A stretch of DNA of 64,000 nucleotides from Russula earlei (taxonomy: Eukaryota; Basidiomycota; Agaricomycetes; Russulales; Russulaceae). The notes below the pieces were generated by a model that was not told the origin of the DNA, did not search any database, and saw only the letters and a program-made list of their open reading frames with translations. The stretch spans positions 22,249 to 86,248 of the forward strand of contig JAGFNK010000205.1 in NCBI GenBank assembly GCA_025769875.1, in the 5' to 3' direction. Positions 31,560 through 43,223 of this stretch are shown here, piece by piece; positions within the stretch are counted from its first letter, which is position 1, and every line of letters starts with the position of its first letter. The translations under genes and the position numbers were made by a program.

Positions 31560-34130
31560 CCATCAGTCTTCATTGTGTGCTGCACTCCGCCATCAGCATG
31601 CCAACTCTGTTAGAATACCTCAAGCTCAAGTGAAATCTGGAGGACCTCATTGCCTCCTTGTCAAGACTCCGCATGTGTGACCAGGAAGATGTAGACTAAA
31701 ACTACTGGAGTTTCAGGGCAATCTGCGGCCCCTCATCCATGTGCGCCACCTGTGCTACAAAGATTGTGATGAGTCATTCTGGCTTGGACTCCACCCAGAC
31801 AACCGCCGGATGGTCTCCCAATGTCTTGGCCCCTGGTGCATGAACAAACAGCAGAGGCACTTTGTTGATTTCTGAGAAGTGTTCAACACACTAGTCAAGA
31901 TATTCTCTCAGCATCCTTGCAACATTCAGTGGGAACGCGAACTCGGTTCTTGTGATGAAGATGAAAACAAAGACGATTACATCTACCCCATGCCCACACC
32001 AGCTCCCGCCATTGTCCCTGCATCACCCATCATTGCCTTCATGTCACTCCCATTGCCCCTACAGTTCCCACCTCATCCACCATTCCTGTCACTTTGTTCA
32101 CTGCCACCATCTTTGACTCACCAGCCCCACCTGCCTCTGCTAACCCAGCATCACCCGCATCCACCATTGTTGCCACCTCATCTATCCCTGCCACCTTAGC
32201 CTCAGCCTCAGCCACCAATGTTTTAGCACCACCCACCACTTCAGCCCTTGCAGCCTCATCTGCCACCCCTGCCTTCATCTCATCTGCTCCCACGCCCTCA
32301 GTCATCTCATCACCCTCAGTCTCGTCTGTTGCCTCGTCTACTGCCATTCTGGGACTAGTCCCAGCCATTGCTCCATCCCCACCGTCCACCACTGTGCCTG
32401 TCATGAACCATTCCCCGGAGAGGGCCCTTGAAGGACCCTTCCTTATAGGAGGAAACCCAGCCTCTATGGTGTCACCCTGTTCACACGAGCAAAAGGGGTG
32501 AGTAGAGGTGTCCACAATATCGCGCGCGCATTGTTGCGTGAGTGATTCTCGGCACAATCGACATACAGCAAGCCCCACTTAAAGGCAACCCTTCTAACAA
32601 CAAAAGACAGTATTAGGGCCTTCCTAAGGACCCTTTGGAACGACCCTAGAAACTTTACAATAGGTACTAACCTAGTATCAAAGGCCCTACAACGTGTTAT
32701 TAGACCGACTCTAATAACTATAGAACAAACTATAAGGCAACACTAAGGACCTTAATAGAAGTATTAGGGTCGACTCTAAGGACCCTAATAGAACTATATA
32801 AGGGCCTTGTAAGATAACACTATTCCCTAACCAAACTACAAGTCCTCAAATGGCCGGCCCTAAACTAACTAAACAGGAAATGAATCAGGTGCTCGCACGT
32901 GCACTAGAGCAGTAAACACGTGGACAATGGAAGCTCTTACTCATCAAGAGAAGCTTCTTACTCAGCAGCTTACTGAGCATGACTGAGCATGCTCAGTAAG
33001 CGTCCTCCGACTTCTTACTCATCACTCTATTATGCTTGATAACAAGGTTATGACTTGTTCCCTATTTAGCAGTCCTCTTGTAGTATATAAACGCTCAATA
33101 AAGTAGCGGACAGTCCTCAGACTGTCCATTTGTTTACGGCACTCTCCATTCCTGGGATACTCCTTTAAGGACCATCCCCTTGTGACTATCCTGGCCTCTT
33201 CCCTGCGTGATTGTTCTACTCTCACAGTGACAATACCTCTTTGGTATTTGTTGCTCCTCTGGACTCTACTCCTTGCCCACGCGGTCTTGGACGTCTATCG
33301 ACTCGTCTTCGAGCTTATCCCTCGCTCTTGAACTGGATAGTTCAACAGTGAGTCTTGACAGTGCCCTCCATCATCATCTCCGCTCCATCCACCTACATCG
33401 TTGCCCCAGCTCCATTTGGCGCCACCTTCCCGGTCTCACCCTCAGCCTTTGTCTCAGTGCCAGCTGCCTTAGTAGTAGTTTTGCGCAACACCAGCACCAC
33501 AGCACCATCGCCACCTCTCATCATCAGCACCACCCCAGAAGACCAAGAAGGCCCCAGCCACGAACTTAGCCACAACATGCCACAACAGGAGCAGAAGCAG
33601 CCACCACACCACTGCCACAGGAGAAGCAGCCACTGATGCCAACAGCACACTGCATGCCACCTCCCACATCACCTCCCTGTCCGTTTGTGCACTCTCACCC
33701 ATGTCTGCTGCTGACACCTGCAGTGGAGATGACCCCACCACCACCGTTGCAAGACAACAATTGCCACCACTGTTGCAAGCTGCCCCACACATCCTCCTTC
33801 TCAAGTCCTTGCCACCTATGCCTCTGTCTATGAACTCATGCTCGCTGCCTATGCCTCCGCTCCTTGTCCACACCTGCTGCCAATGCCTGCAATGGAGATG
33901 ACCATGCCACTGCCACCACAAGACAACACCACTGCCATGCAGCTGCCATCTCGTCACCACCATCCTCGTCTCCATTGCCTCCATCTCCCATTGCCTTCAC
34001 CTCTTCCATTGTCACCATCGCCGATCGCCGCCTTCATGCCTTCCAGCAGCACAAGCAGCCACCACCGCCACCTCAGTTCAGACGCAAAAGGCTCAAAACA
34101 CTCGCATTCAGATGCTTGACCGAGGACAGT
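31560..34130 (+). pseudogene. Gag-like Pro/Ala-rich retroelement ORF relic, split by a solo LTR
   Basis: About 31700-31980 reads LLEFQGNLRPLIHVRHLCYK, then ESFWLGLHPDNRRMVSQCLG and FNTLVKIFSQHPCNIQWERE with stops between. This resembles the capsid-like part of retroelement gag proteins found repeatedly in Agaricomycetes. It is followed by long Pro/Ala/Ser-rich low-complexity sequence up to 32398, resuming at 33361 after the solo LTR. The downstream part is out of frame in places. No zinc knuckle was seen. Confidence 0.45.
32399..33360 (+). mobile_element. Solo LTR, family LTR-G (962 bp)
   Basis: Runs TGTCATGAAC...GAGTCTTGACA with flanking 5-bp target duplications GTGCC (32394-32398 and 33361-33365). 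It contains a TATATAAACG promoter-like element near 33088. The second full copy lies in opposite orientation at 62612-63574. No internal coding region is present, as expected after LTR-LTR recombination. Confidence 0.85.
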
Positions 34131-34155
34131 CAAAGTTTCAAGCCCCTGGGAGGTG

Positions 34156-34550
34156 TAAGGTAGCCATATGGCTGGCCATGGAATGACATGTGGGAAATGC
34201 AATAGGACATGACGCCTCCTCACCCACCTCCCTCTTGTTCCAGGCCATCCACCAGCCACACACCACAAGCCACCTCATGTGCGACATTGAGACCTCAATT
34301 GCATCGCCCAGCCCTCGCCACTGACCATGCACGCATGCCACACCCTGCACACATGACGTGTTCATGTCTCAAGCCTTTCATGACTGCCTCAACCATCTCA
34401 ACCAGTCTTGATTCACTTTCATGCCTTTCATCTCTAGTACCTCTCTCCTGTATATAAAAACACCCTAGCTACTCTGTAGTAGAAAGAGTTCAGAATAGGA
34501 CCCCTCTTTGCAACCCACTCCTCTCTGTCTGTGAAAAACAAGAAGGATGG
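34156..34550 (+). mobile_element. LTR-like repeat LTR-Y, copy 1
   Basis: Direct repeat of 39610-40036. It starts TGTAAGG, has TGTATATAAA (TATA box) near 34450, then GCAACCCACTCCTCTCT and ends near GAAAAACAAGAAG. Size and promoter layout are those of a small LTR. The internal region belonging to it was not identified. Confidence 0.55.
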
Positions 34551-34975
34551 TCAGAATCGAGAGGCAAGAGGGGTGATGACTGGCTGGCCACAACTCTGAT
34601 TGCACTGGAAACAATGTTGCACACCACAACACTTGAGTCAAAAACACTATGGGGCTGCCTCAAGACAGCCCATTGGTACAACATGAGGGAGAAATAATAG
34701 ATATAGACCATGATTTTGAGTTGTAATTCATCTAATACACATGTGGAGGTGGCTTGAGTCCAGCTCCACCAATTCTCACTCAAATCTCATGAAAACAATG
34801 GGGCTGCCTAGCCCTCATTCAGGCAATTCAGGGACAATAAGTTTCATATGAATTGAAGGTGTTTTGAGGGAGATATTCATCCCACATGTTTGAGGGGGTT
34901 TTCTGCGCCAATTTGGGTGGAATTCAAGCTCCACCAAGTGTGCTGAAAATGGCAATAATTTTATGGGGGAGTCGG
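34546..34975 (-). repeat. Repeat R1, copy 2 (inverted relative to copy 1)
   Basis: Inverted match to 30990-31432 over its whole length. It begins directly after LTR-Y and ends at the gypsy RT/RNase H fragment. Confidence 0.7.
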
Positions 34976-35554
34976 TAGTGGGCAAGGTTGGCATGATTGG
35001 TAAAAATTTTGATGGGGTGTTTAGTTCCAACCAGTAGGTACTGCCAGTGTTGGAGTGCAAGAATCAAGGCTAGGAACTCCCTATCCCAAACTGGGTAGTT
35101 CCTTTCTGCTTTGTTGAATGCATGTGACATATTGCCAATCATTTTTCTTTTTCCTCTTGGGTCCTTCTGAAATAGGATTGCTCTGGTGGTGAATTGTGAG
35201 GTGTCAGTTTCTAATTCATATGGGAGGTCAGGGTTGGCAGTGTAAAGTTTGGGGTCATCGCAGACTGCCGATATCAAGGTTTCTAGGGCTGTGGTTGCTT
35301 CTGGGGTCCAGAGGAAGGGGGTTCCTTTTTTGATCGTAGAAAAAATGGGACAAGCTATTTTAGTGAAGTCTCGGATAAATGGTCGTTGGTAGTTGAGGGT
35401 GCCCATGATTTGTTGTACTTGTTTCAGGTTATTGGGGGGTCTTGGCCAGTTTTTGAGGCCGTCCATTTTGACTGGATCGATTTTGAGGGTCCCTTGGTGA
35501 TTCAGAAGCCCAAAAAGTTGATTTCCTCTTGTTCAAAGGCGCACTTGGATGCTT
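34950..35554 (-). pseudogene. Ty3/gypsy RT-thumb/RNase H fragment
   Basis: Minus-strand frame with gypsy features: LKNWPRPPNNLKQVQQIMGT, GTPFLWTPEATTALETLISA, YELETDTSQFTTRAILFQKD, MSHAFNKAERNYPVWDREFL and ALILALQHWQYLLVGTKHPI. This covers the end of reverse transcriptase and most of RNase H. It is bounded on both sides by R1 copies in inverted orientation, so only about 0.6 kb of the element remains here. No LTR of its own is attached. Confidence 0.8.
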
Positions 35555-35880
35555 TTATTGCCGTTTTCAGCGCACTTGGCGGAGTTTGAATTCCACCCAA
35601 ATCGGCGCAGAAAACCCTCTCAAACGTGCGGGGCAAATATCTCCCTCAAAACAGCTTCAATTCACATAAAGCTTATTGTCCCTGAATCGCCTGAATGAGG
35701 GCTAGGCAGCCCCATTGTTTTCATGAGATTTGAGTGAGAATTGGTGGAGCTGGACTCAAGCCACCTCCACATGTGTATTAGATGAATTAAAACTCAAAAT
35801 CATGGTCAATATCTATTATTTTGCCCTCATGGTGTACCCATGGGCTGTCTTGAGGCAGCCCCATAGTGGTTTTGACTGGG
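35555..35880 (+). repeat. Repeat R1, copy 3
   Basis: Matches R1 copy 1 from the TTATTGCCGTTTTCAGCGCA start onward, but retains more CG dinucleotides (for example AAATCGGCGCAG against AAATTGGTGCAG in copy 1). It runs directly into the left inverted arm. Confidence 0.7.
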
Positions 35881-36655
35881 AGGAGCACCTAGCAGGAATG
35901 CAAGAATGTGTTTGTTCATTCAACTGCACTCAGGTTCACACAGATGATAAGAGGACAACAGGGCAACCTTATTCAAGATGGTAGCATATACAGGTGGGAA
36001 CTAAGGCTAAGGAACAGGAAAAGCACAAAAGACAGGCATATGAAAGGAAATCTAGACATAAGAAGGGGACCGAAGCTGGACAATGTGAGGTATTGAGTCT
36101 CCAGTGGCTGTGGTAGTGGCGTGTGGTGATTTGTGAAGGATGGCCAAGGCCAGGTGTGGTGACAAGGGGTGTGGTTGAGTTGTGATGCAAGGGGGAGATG
36201 ATGCAAAGGAGAGGCCGGAGGGGGGATAGGGAGAGTGCTGGTGGGTGGTCGCTTGGGTGCTGATGGCACTGCCAAATGTGATTGTGGGTGGGATGATTGG
36301 AGAGATTGGATGGCAGATGCGAGGTAGAGGAGCGAGGGGGTGTGGATGTAGAAAGGGAGAGGGAAGATGGCAGCAGGCTGGGAAATGGATGCATAGGCAG
36401 TGTGCAGATCTCTGACTAACAAAATGAGAGACTAGTAAAAGGGGAGAAAAAGCATACTGAAATGTACAGTAGCAACACCATCCGATGGCAACAAAGATGG
36501 TGGCATGGTACAGGGTTCTTCAGTGGTGCATCAGGACTCATCGGTGCATGGTGAAGGCAGGGGCATTGAGGGTGAGGGCATGTGGCAGTTGATGGGGGTG
36601 AGGTGGTGTGCTGGTGGCAATGATGATAATGCGAGGATGAAGAGGAGATGGCATG
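35770..36655 (-). repeat. Left arm of a ~0.9-kb inverted repeat pair
   Basis: Inverted relative to 41888-42781, with high similarity by eye. Both arms encode similar Pro/Ser/His-rich frames (LVRDLHTAYASISQPAAIFP in each) on the strand facing outward. It contains part of R1 at its outer end. The two arms enclose about 5.2 kb including a DDE transposase relic. Confidence 0.7.
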
Positions 36656-37079
36656 AAAGGCTCTTGTAAGCGATTTGCGGTCAGCCATATAGCTGTGTGG
36701 GTGAGTTGACATTGAGGCCATGCTGAGATGCAAGGGAGGTGAAGGCAGAGGCAATGAATTGAGAGATGACAGAGGTGGCACAGTGAAGGGAGACTTGCAG
36801 GCAACTAGGTCAGAAGATGCAGAGGGCTTGACTAGGGAATTGGCAGGGTCTGAGATGGTAGGAGCAACAACAGGGCCCACACATGAGGCACCTGTGCAGG
36901 CGTCATAGCAAGTTTGTGGACGTGGGTGAGAACATGGGGAGCAAGTTGTAGGGGGAAAGGCCAGCACAGCTGATTTCATGGCCAGCAGCTGTGAGTGGTG
37001 GGGGTCTCCCACTGCTTGAAGAGCAGTTGGCTTGGGGTCCAACAATGTTTAAGGCTGGAATGGTAGCTTTACAAGGTAC

Positions 37080-38367
37080 AATACAGTACAACAAGGGGAC
37101 ACCACAGTACAGTAACTTGGAAAATGTCAGATATATTGACATTTGTGGAACCAACCTGCTGCATCATCTGACATAACATGGGATGCTGCCCTATACAGGA
37201 AAACCCACACATGGGTATCATCACCACCCAAGTCAGCATGAGCCACACCCCCATTCCAACAAACGTAGGCCTTGATCTTTGAAAATGCGAGTTCAATTGG
37301 GTTAAAATCAGGAGAGTATGGTGGCAGGTAAAGGAGCTGACATCCCCTTCATCAAATGAGCAATATATCAGCTTGAGAAAACTAATATGATACCTTTCTT
37401 CGACCATTTGGAGTATTCATGGATTTCTATGAATGCGTGTGTTGTCCATGATCAATACTGAGTTCTTGCCAGGGAAGGAGTTCATTTTCAAAAGTAGACC
37501 TTGGATGAAGCTGGTAAATAGTTCAGATGTGAAAGAACCCTCAACCAGCTGGCTATAGATGATGCCATCAAACAAGAGCACTGGGAGAAGCAAATAACTG
37601 GATACTTTGTATTCTAGTCTGTTGTAGATATAGATAGCAGGACACACCATTTTCCTCAAAGTAAAAAGCTCTTCCTTACCACTGCTTTCCCTGACATCAC
37701 CCATGCTTGCCCTTGAAGGTCAGTTTGGCAATTAAAGGAGCTTTCATCCACAAAAGCCACCTGCTCTGCAGTATAGGTGATGCCAAAGGTATACTGATAA
37801 TGAAGGCACAGGTCCTCATTGCGCTCTAGTGCATTTTTGCTCAGCTGGGCAAGTCAGTGCACTTGAGTTCACACTCAAGGTGAAATGACTTACCTTCTTC
37901 ATTGTGAAGCCACTCCTTCTCAGGGTATGCCATATAGTCATCAATAACACCTTAATGCCAGTCCCTTCTCTTAAAATATCTCTCAGCTTGTCAAGATAAG
38001 CATCTGGAGTATGGACAATGGTGCCTTGAAGAAGCTAGCCAATATGTGCCACAGAACAAACTAGAGAATGTGGGGAACTCACTTGTACTTCCTGCATTGT
38101 AAGGATTTTATTTGCTGGTTGGAGTAGACAGTTTGGGTGATTGGCTGTTCCACAAGATCTGAAATGGGCCACAATGTGCTCTATAGTATGATGAGGAACT
38201 CCAGTGTGATGGGTGATATCGTCAAGGGTCAATCTTGAAGACATGTGTAAGATAATCCAGCATGCATCATCAGACAACACCTGGCCCTGTGGCATATGTT
38301 TAGTTGAGTATGCGATGAAAAGTGTGATGTAATAAAGAAAGTGTAAAGCGAGCAGGTAAAGAGTCAT
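37080..38367 (-). pseudogene. Tc1/mariner-type DDE transposase relic
   Basis: N-terminal helix-turn-helix-like segment at about 38090-38300 (RLTLDDITHHTGVPHHTIEH). The catalytic domain of the DDE_3 type is at about 37160-37640: GSFTSELFTSFIQGLL, then PGKNSVLIMDNTRIH with the second Asp, and YLPPYSPDFNPIELAFSKIK with the third acidic residue region (NPIE). Pieces lie in different frames with stops between, so it is probably non-functional, unless introns account for some changes. It sits between inverted arms, but those arms are much longer than usual Tc1 terminal repeats. Confidence 0.7.
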
Positions 38368-38439
38368 GTGGCTTAATCATCAACCATCTGTCCACCTGTC
38401 CCCCAGGACGACGACTGGGTGTTCTTCCCTTCCCAGAGC

Positions 38440-40660
38440 TGCTCACCATACCATACCCTACCCCTCCATTTCAACCCCCTAAACCCTCATGGGCTTGAAG
38501 CAACGTGCTTCAAACGCCAGCCTGCACCAACACATACTACTGGCCAAAGGAAGGCTACCCAAAAAAAAACTGGTGGAAATGAAAGTGACAGCTCAGGCAC
38601 TCCCACTTTACTGAAGCAATCACAACCACAAGCTCAGGCTTCCAAGACATTCCTACCTGCTATTGATGAGTATGAGGAGGAAGAGTCCTATGCCTATGTA
38701 AACACAGAAGCCAGGGAGCTCAGTCCACTGGACCTATATACTCTTGCAGATGATGGTAAACATGCCTCACCTTTTGGCCCCAGACCATAGAAGGGAGTGA
38801 TGCTTCAATTGAAGAGGAAGGTGTGCAAATAATGATGAATTGACCCCTTTCGCTGGTGACTAGTGACCCCAGGCCATCCAATAATTGATCTCACATTTGA
38901 TGTCCCATACAAAAATGCGTCTTGGGAACTTGCTGTCAAATCTGACATCTCATTTTTGGATCTTCTTGTCCAAATTGCGGCCAAATGGAAACGAGCATCA
39001 TCTGTCTATCGCACATTGGATACATCCTTCCCTGGATGGTGCCCAAGATGGGCAAGCCTGTTGCAAAGTTGCTTGAAGATGGAGCTTCCTTTCAAAAGTT
39101 AATTGAGCATGTGTTGAACCATATCAATGAACAGAAGGTGAAAACCCATGGAAAGGGAAAAGTCAAGCCTTTCAGCATCCAGATTATCGATACCTCTGAA
39201 CCAGGCACAGAAAAGGTGTGCCGAAATGCTACTCCTCATAATTGCATCTGACGATTTCTTGACCAAAGGGTCCAGGGAAAAAAAGACCCAGGTACAGTTG
39301 GCACCCTCAAATGTGCTTCTGGATCTCCCTGGCCAAGAACAACATCAACTTTTAAAGCTCTTGACTGATAAACACCAGTGCGAAAAGCACAATATGTTGT
39401 GCTATGTGCAAATGAATGGTGTACACTACCAGTACACAATGGAGGATCTGAGCATTTGGGCCTCCTTGTTGGTACACGCCATTGTTTTCTTTTGGATCTT
39501 CAAGCTTAAAACCACCTTTGCAGGCACGTTGCCTTGCAACAGTTGATGCTCCCCCAGACAAACTGAATCTCACAGACAAATGCTTTTGACAGGTGAAAGT
39601 CAGGAACCGGTGTAAGGAAGATTATGGCTGGCCTTGAAATCATGTGCAAAAACGCGATGTGACACGACATGAGACTGACACCTCAGCTCCCTTTCATCCC
39701 TTGCCACCTCCCTCTCATTCCAGGCCATCCACCAACCACACACCACAAGCCACCTCATGTGCAACATCAAGACCTTGATCACATTGCCCAGCCCTCGCCA
39801 CCGACCATGCGTGCATGCCACACCTACACACACTAGACGTGTTTGTGTCCCAAGTCTTTCATCATAGCCTCGACCAGTCTGGAATCTCTTTCATACCTAT
39901 CTCTCCCTTTCATGCCTTTCATCTCTAGTACCTTCTCTCCTGTATATAAACTGCTTAGCTGCAGAGTTCCAAAGAAAAGAGAATAAGTCCCCTCCTTGCA
40001 ACCCACTCCTCTCTGCCTGTGAAAAACAAGAAGCATCACCAGTCGTGTGGACCACTTGCTCTACTCTCTCCCCCTCTCCTCTCTCTTTCTTTGGACCAGT
40101 CAGCCTTACGATCTCACTCATGTGTCCCCAGACTCACTACACTGGGAAACATCACAACCACCCCCTTCTGATATGTTGGGCTCCATGCCAAACCCTAGCC
40201 ACATGGTGGCTGGATCGTCCTCTGATCCACCCCAATGGGTGCAAATGATGATGATGATGTTGGGGGGCACCTTTGCCAACAATGTTAATGGTTCGAACTC
40301 CCATTGCTTACCTTGCTCTGAGAACATCATTCCCTCTACTCCTTACCCTGGGTCTTTGCTGCCCAGTCAAAGCACACTTCATTCAATAGGAACATTGCCT
40401 ACCCTGACCTGAGGGAGTGGCTCCATTCTATTGAGGAGCACCCTTTCCGAAATAAATATGGTGAAGATTTCTCATAGTATGCTGACATCCTTGTAGAAAC
40501 CCACAAACTTTATATGATTGAAGACATTGTACCACTCACTTGCAGTGAGCTGGCAGATGTTAGTGGCATGGAATTCAGGACAGCCTCACAGATTTTGCAC
40601 TTTGCAGTGGAGGATGCATCAGCTCTGGAGAAAAATAAGAAGGCTCAATTTTAAGAATAT
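38440..40660 (+). pseudogene. Repeat-associated hypothetical gene with SAM-like C-terminus, interrupted by LTR-Y
   Basis: Pieces on the plus strand: an acidic KTFLPAIDEYEEEESYAYVN region, SWELAVKSDISFLDLLVQIA, MGKPVAKLLEDGASFQKLIE with VKPFSIQIIDTSEP, HQCEKHNMLCYVQMNGVHYQ followed by YTMEDLSIWASLL, and after the LTR-Y insertion LREWLHSIEEHPFRNKYGED with YMIEDIVPLTCSELADVSGM. The last part has the look of a SAM-like helical domain. Similar architectures recur as repeated hypothetical genes in Agaricomycetes; the function is unknown. A CAG-to-TAG stop near 40476 and several frame changes mark it as decayed. Confidence 0.45.
39610..40036 (+). mobile_element. LTR-like repeat LTR-Y, copy 2
   Basis: Direct repeat of 34156-34550, from TGTAAGG to AAGCATCA, with TGTATATAAA near 39950. 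It interrupts the SAM-like hypothetical gene. Flanking CCGG and CCAG could be a mutated target duplication, but this is not certain. Confidence 0.55.
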
Positions 40661-41887
40661 ACTCACACTTTTCTATACTAGTCTTGGATATATGGACACT
40701 ATTGTCAAGGCAGTCAACTCTTTCGCCATCTCCCCTTTCAAGAGCAGGCAGATCCCTAGTGAATACCTCTGTGAGCAGTCATGATTATGAAGGTACCGGG
40801 TCCTATCTGGAAGCCTCGCCATGCTGAAAGCAAGGCCACTCTTTCACCATCCTCCCCTTTAAGAGTGAGTGGATCTCTTCTTTCCTCCCTCTCCTTGCTG
40901 CCAGCCATCCCTGTTGTATGTGTGCCTGGGATGTAGCTGATGTATTTCCCTCAACATCCCTATAGCCTGTGATGGAAGTCTTTAGCATGTCACAGGGTAG
41001 CTGGTACCATCAGTTCATCCCTGTGCATCTCACTCTTTTCTTTTTTTCTGCATCTTTGCCCCATGCTGAGTCAATTGCACAAGGCTGTCAGGGCAGCCCT
41101 AGGTCCTGTGGCCTCAGTGCGCCCATGTGCACGGACACCCAAGCATGCCCCTTTGCCATCTAATGCCCTTTTTTGTTGTCAGATGGGACATTCCCCTCAT
41201 TTGTGTGCTGTCAGGAATAAGCCAGCTGAACCGTGAACTTCATTGTTCAGTTGTCATGTGCCCTCCAACAGACCGACAGAGAGCCTGAGGTGCAGTCTTT
41301 TGACAGGGTAATATATCACACAAGGGAAGCATTTTTCTAGCAATGACCTAACTCTTTTTTATTTGACTGGTTATATTATATGCATTGTGTCAGTTTGCAT
41401 TCTCCCCAGGTTCCTCAGAAAGACCGCCTTGCAGTTGACGACCCTCATCCACCTTCCCACCCAAATAGTTGGCATGCTGCCCAAATAAAAGCTCAAACTT
41501 GAGGTATTGAGCTCACCTGGTTGTGGCGTCATGGTGCTCATCCTGCACTGAGATTGTGCTGTGGACCCACTGGTAAGTGAATCAGTCTTGAATTGCAACT
41601 GAAAGACAGAAAACTCACCCATAAAGTGACTGCAAGTGGAATGCACTGAACGACAGACTTGACAATGTTCTTATATGGCATGTTCAACCTCAAGAGCAAG
41701 AGAATGGGCTAGGTGAAGGTGAGGTGGGTGTGAGAAGCAACGTACAGTGTCCAAGTGATGTGTGGCAGCAAGGAAGCAACTCAAAAAAAACAAGTGTACG
41801 CATATGTGCCACTGACTTGCTCAGCATTCACATTCGCATTCATTTGCTGTGAATTGTGTACAAGAGTACATATGTGCATATTCCTTT
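40661..41887. other. Unassigned repeat-region DNA
   Basis: No domain or repeat end was recognised on either strand. It is composition-like the rest of the old repeat block and lies inside the inverted arms. Confidence 0.35.
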
Positions 41888-42781
41888 TGTGCCATCTCTT
41901 CATCCTCACATCATCATCGTTGCCACCAGCATGCCACCTCACCCCCATCAACCACTGCATGCCCTTGCCCTCAATGCCCCCACCTTCACCATGTGCTGAC
42001 GAGTCCTGACGCACCACTGAAGAGCCCCATACCATGCCACTGTCTTTGTTGCCATCAGACAGTGTTGCTACTGTACATTTCAGTATGCTTTTTCTCCCCT
42101 TTTAACAGTCTCTCATTTTGTTAGTCAGAGATCTGCACACTGCCTATGCGTCCATTTCCCAGCCTGCTGCCATCTTCCCTCTCCCTTTCTATATCCATGC
42201 CCCCTCACTCCTCTACCTCACATCTGCCATCCAATCTCTCCAATTGTCCCACCCACAATTGCATTTGGCAGTGCCATCAATGCCCAAGCGACCACCCACC
42301 AGCACTCTCCCTATCCCCCCTCCAGCCTCTCCTTGCATCATCTCCCCCTCGCATTGCAACTTGACCACACCCCTCATCACCACACCTGGCCTCAGCCATC
42401 CTTCACAAATTGCCACATGCCACTACCACAGCCACTGGAGACCACGACTTGATACCTCGCATTGTCCAGCTTCGGTTCCCTTCTTATGTCTAGATTTCCT
42501 TTCATATGCCTGTCTTTTGTGCTTTTCCTGTCCCTTAGCCTTAGTTCCCACCTGTATATGCTACCATCTTGAATAAAGTTGCCCTGTTGTCCTCTTATCA
42601 TCTGTGTGAACCTGAGTGCAGTTGAATGAACAAACACATTCTTGCATTCCTGCTAGGTGCTCCTCCCAGTCAAAAACACTATGGGGCTGCCTCAAGACAG
42701 CCCATGGGTACACCATGAGGGCAAAATAATAGATATTGACCATGATTTTGAGTTGTAATTCATCTAATACACATGTGGAGG
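41888..42781 (+). repeat. Right arm of the ~0.9-kb inverted repeat pair
   Basis: Inverted match of 35770-36655, including the 110-bp stub of R1 (42668-42781). It is cut cleanly at 42782 by the start of LTR-X (TGTTACGG). Confidence 0.7.
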
Positions 42782-43223
42782 TGTTACGGCGTCACGGCCG
42801 TAAGAGTGTTAGCTCAAGGTTCAGTGGGGGCCAAGTCCCTGTGACTTGGTTCAAGGTGTTCAGTAGGGGCCGGCTCAAGGAGACCGGATCAAAGGTTTAG
42901 CATCTCAAGGCTGAGTCAGACAATGACTCAGTCTGCAGACAGAGTCGATCTTCTGGTTTCACAGAAGAGGAGGACGATGATAGAGCAAGAGAGGAATAAG
43001 AGGAACACAAGGGTTCCTCCTAGTGCATTGATGTCAAGCAAGGTAAGAGCCAGCACAAACAAGTTGTGATTTGAGAGAGGATACAGGGCAAAGGGATGCG
43101 ACAGGAAATGGGACAAAGCTAAGCTTGGGGCATTCCCCAGCTTCTACAGACGCTTAAATACTGTATGTAGCAAGGCTGTACAGTACTATATGCAGAACAA
43201 TAGATAAAAAGTGAGCCAATAGC
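42782..43223 (+). mobile_element. LTR-X, truncated copy 1
   Basis: Starts TGTTACGGCGTCACGG and matches, in inverted orientation, 54140-54515 and then part of 52917-53314. It is truncated at 43223 where the gypsy LTR begins. Confidence 0.65.

Noticed and set aside
31195..31680. Frame in R1 (also at 34490-34783, 35730 and 42561) as a conserved small protein
   Set aside because: The same peptide appears because R1 is repeated; copies differ by frame-neutral and stop-creating CpG changes, with no sign of protein-level selection.
33393..34018. Gly/Val/Trp-rich minus-strand frames opposite the gag-like relic
   Set aside because: Antisense of Pro/His-rich low-complexity sequence; no independent evidence.
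35770..42781. Helitron or giant cargo-mobilising element
   Set aside because: No Rep/helicase and no tyrosine recombinase motif was found; only a Tc1/mariner-type DDE relic.
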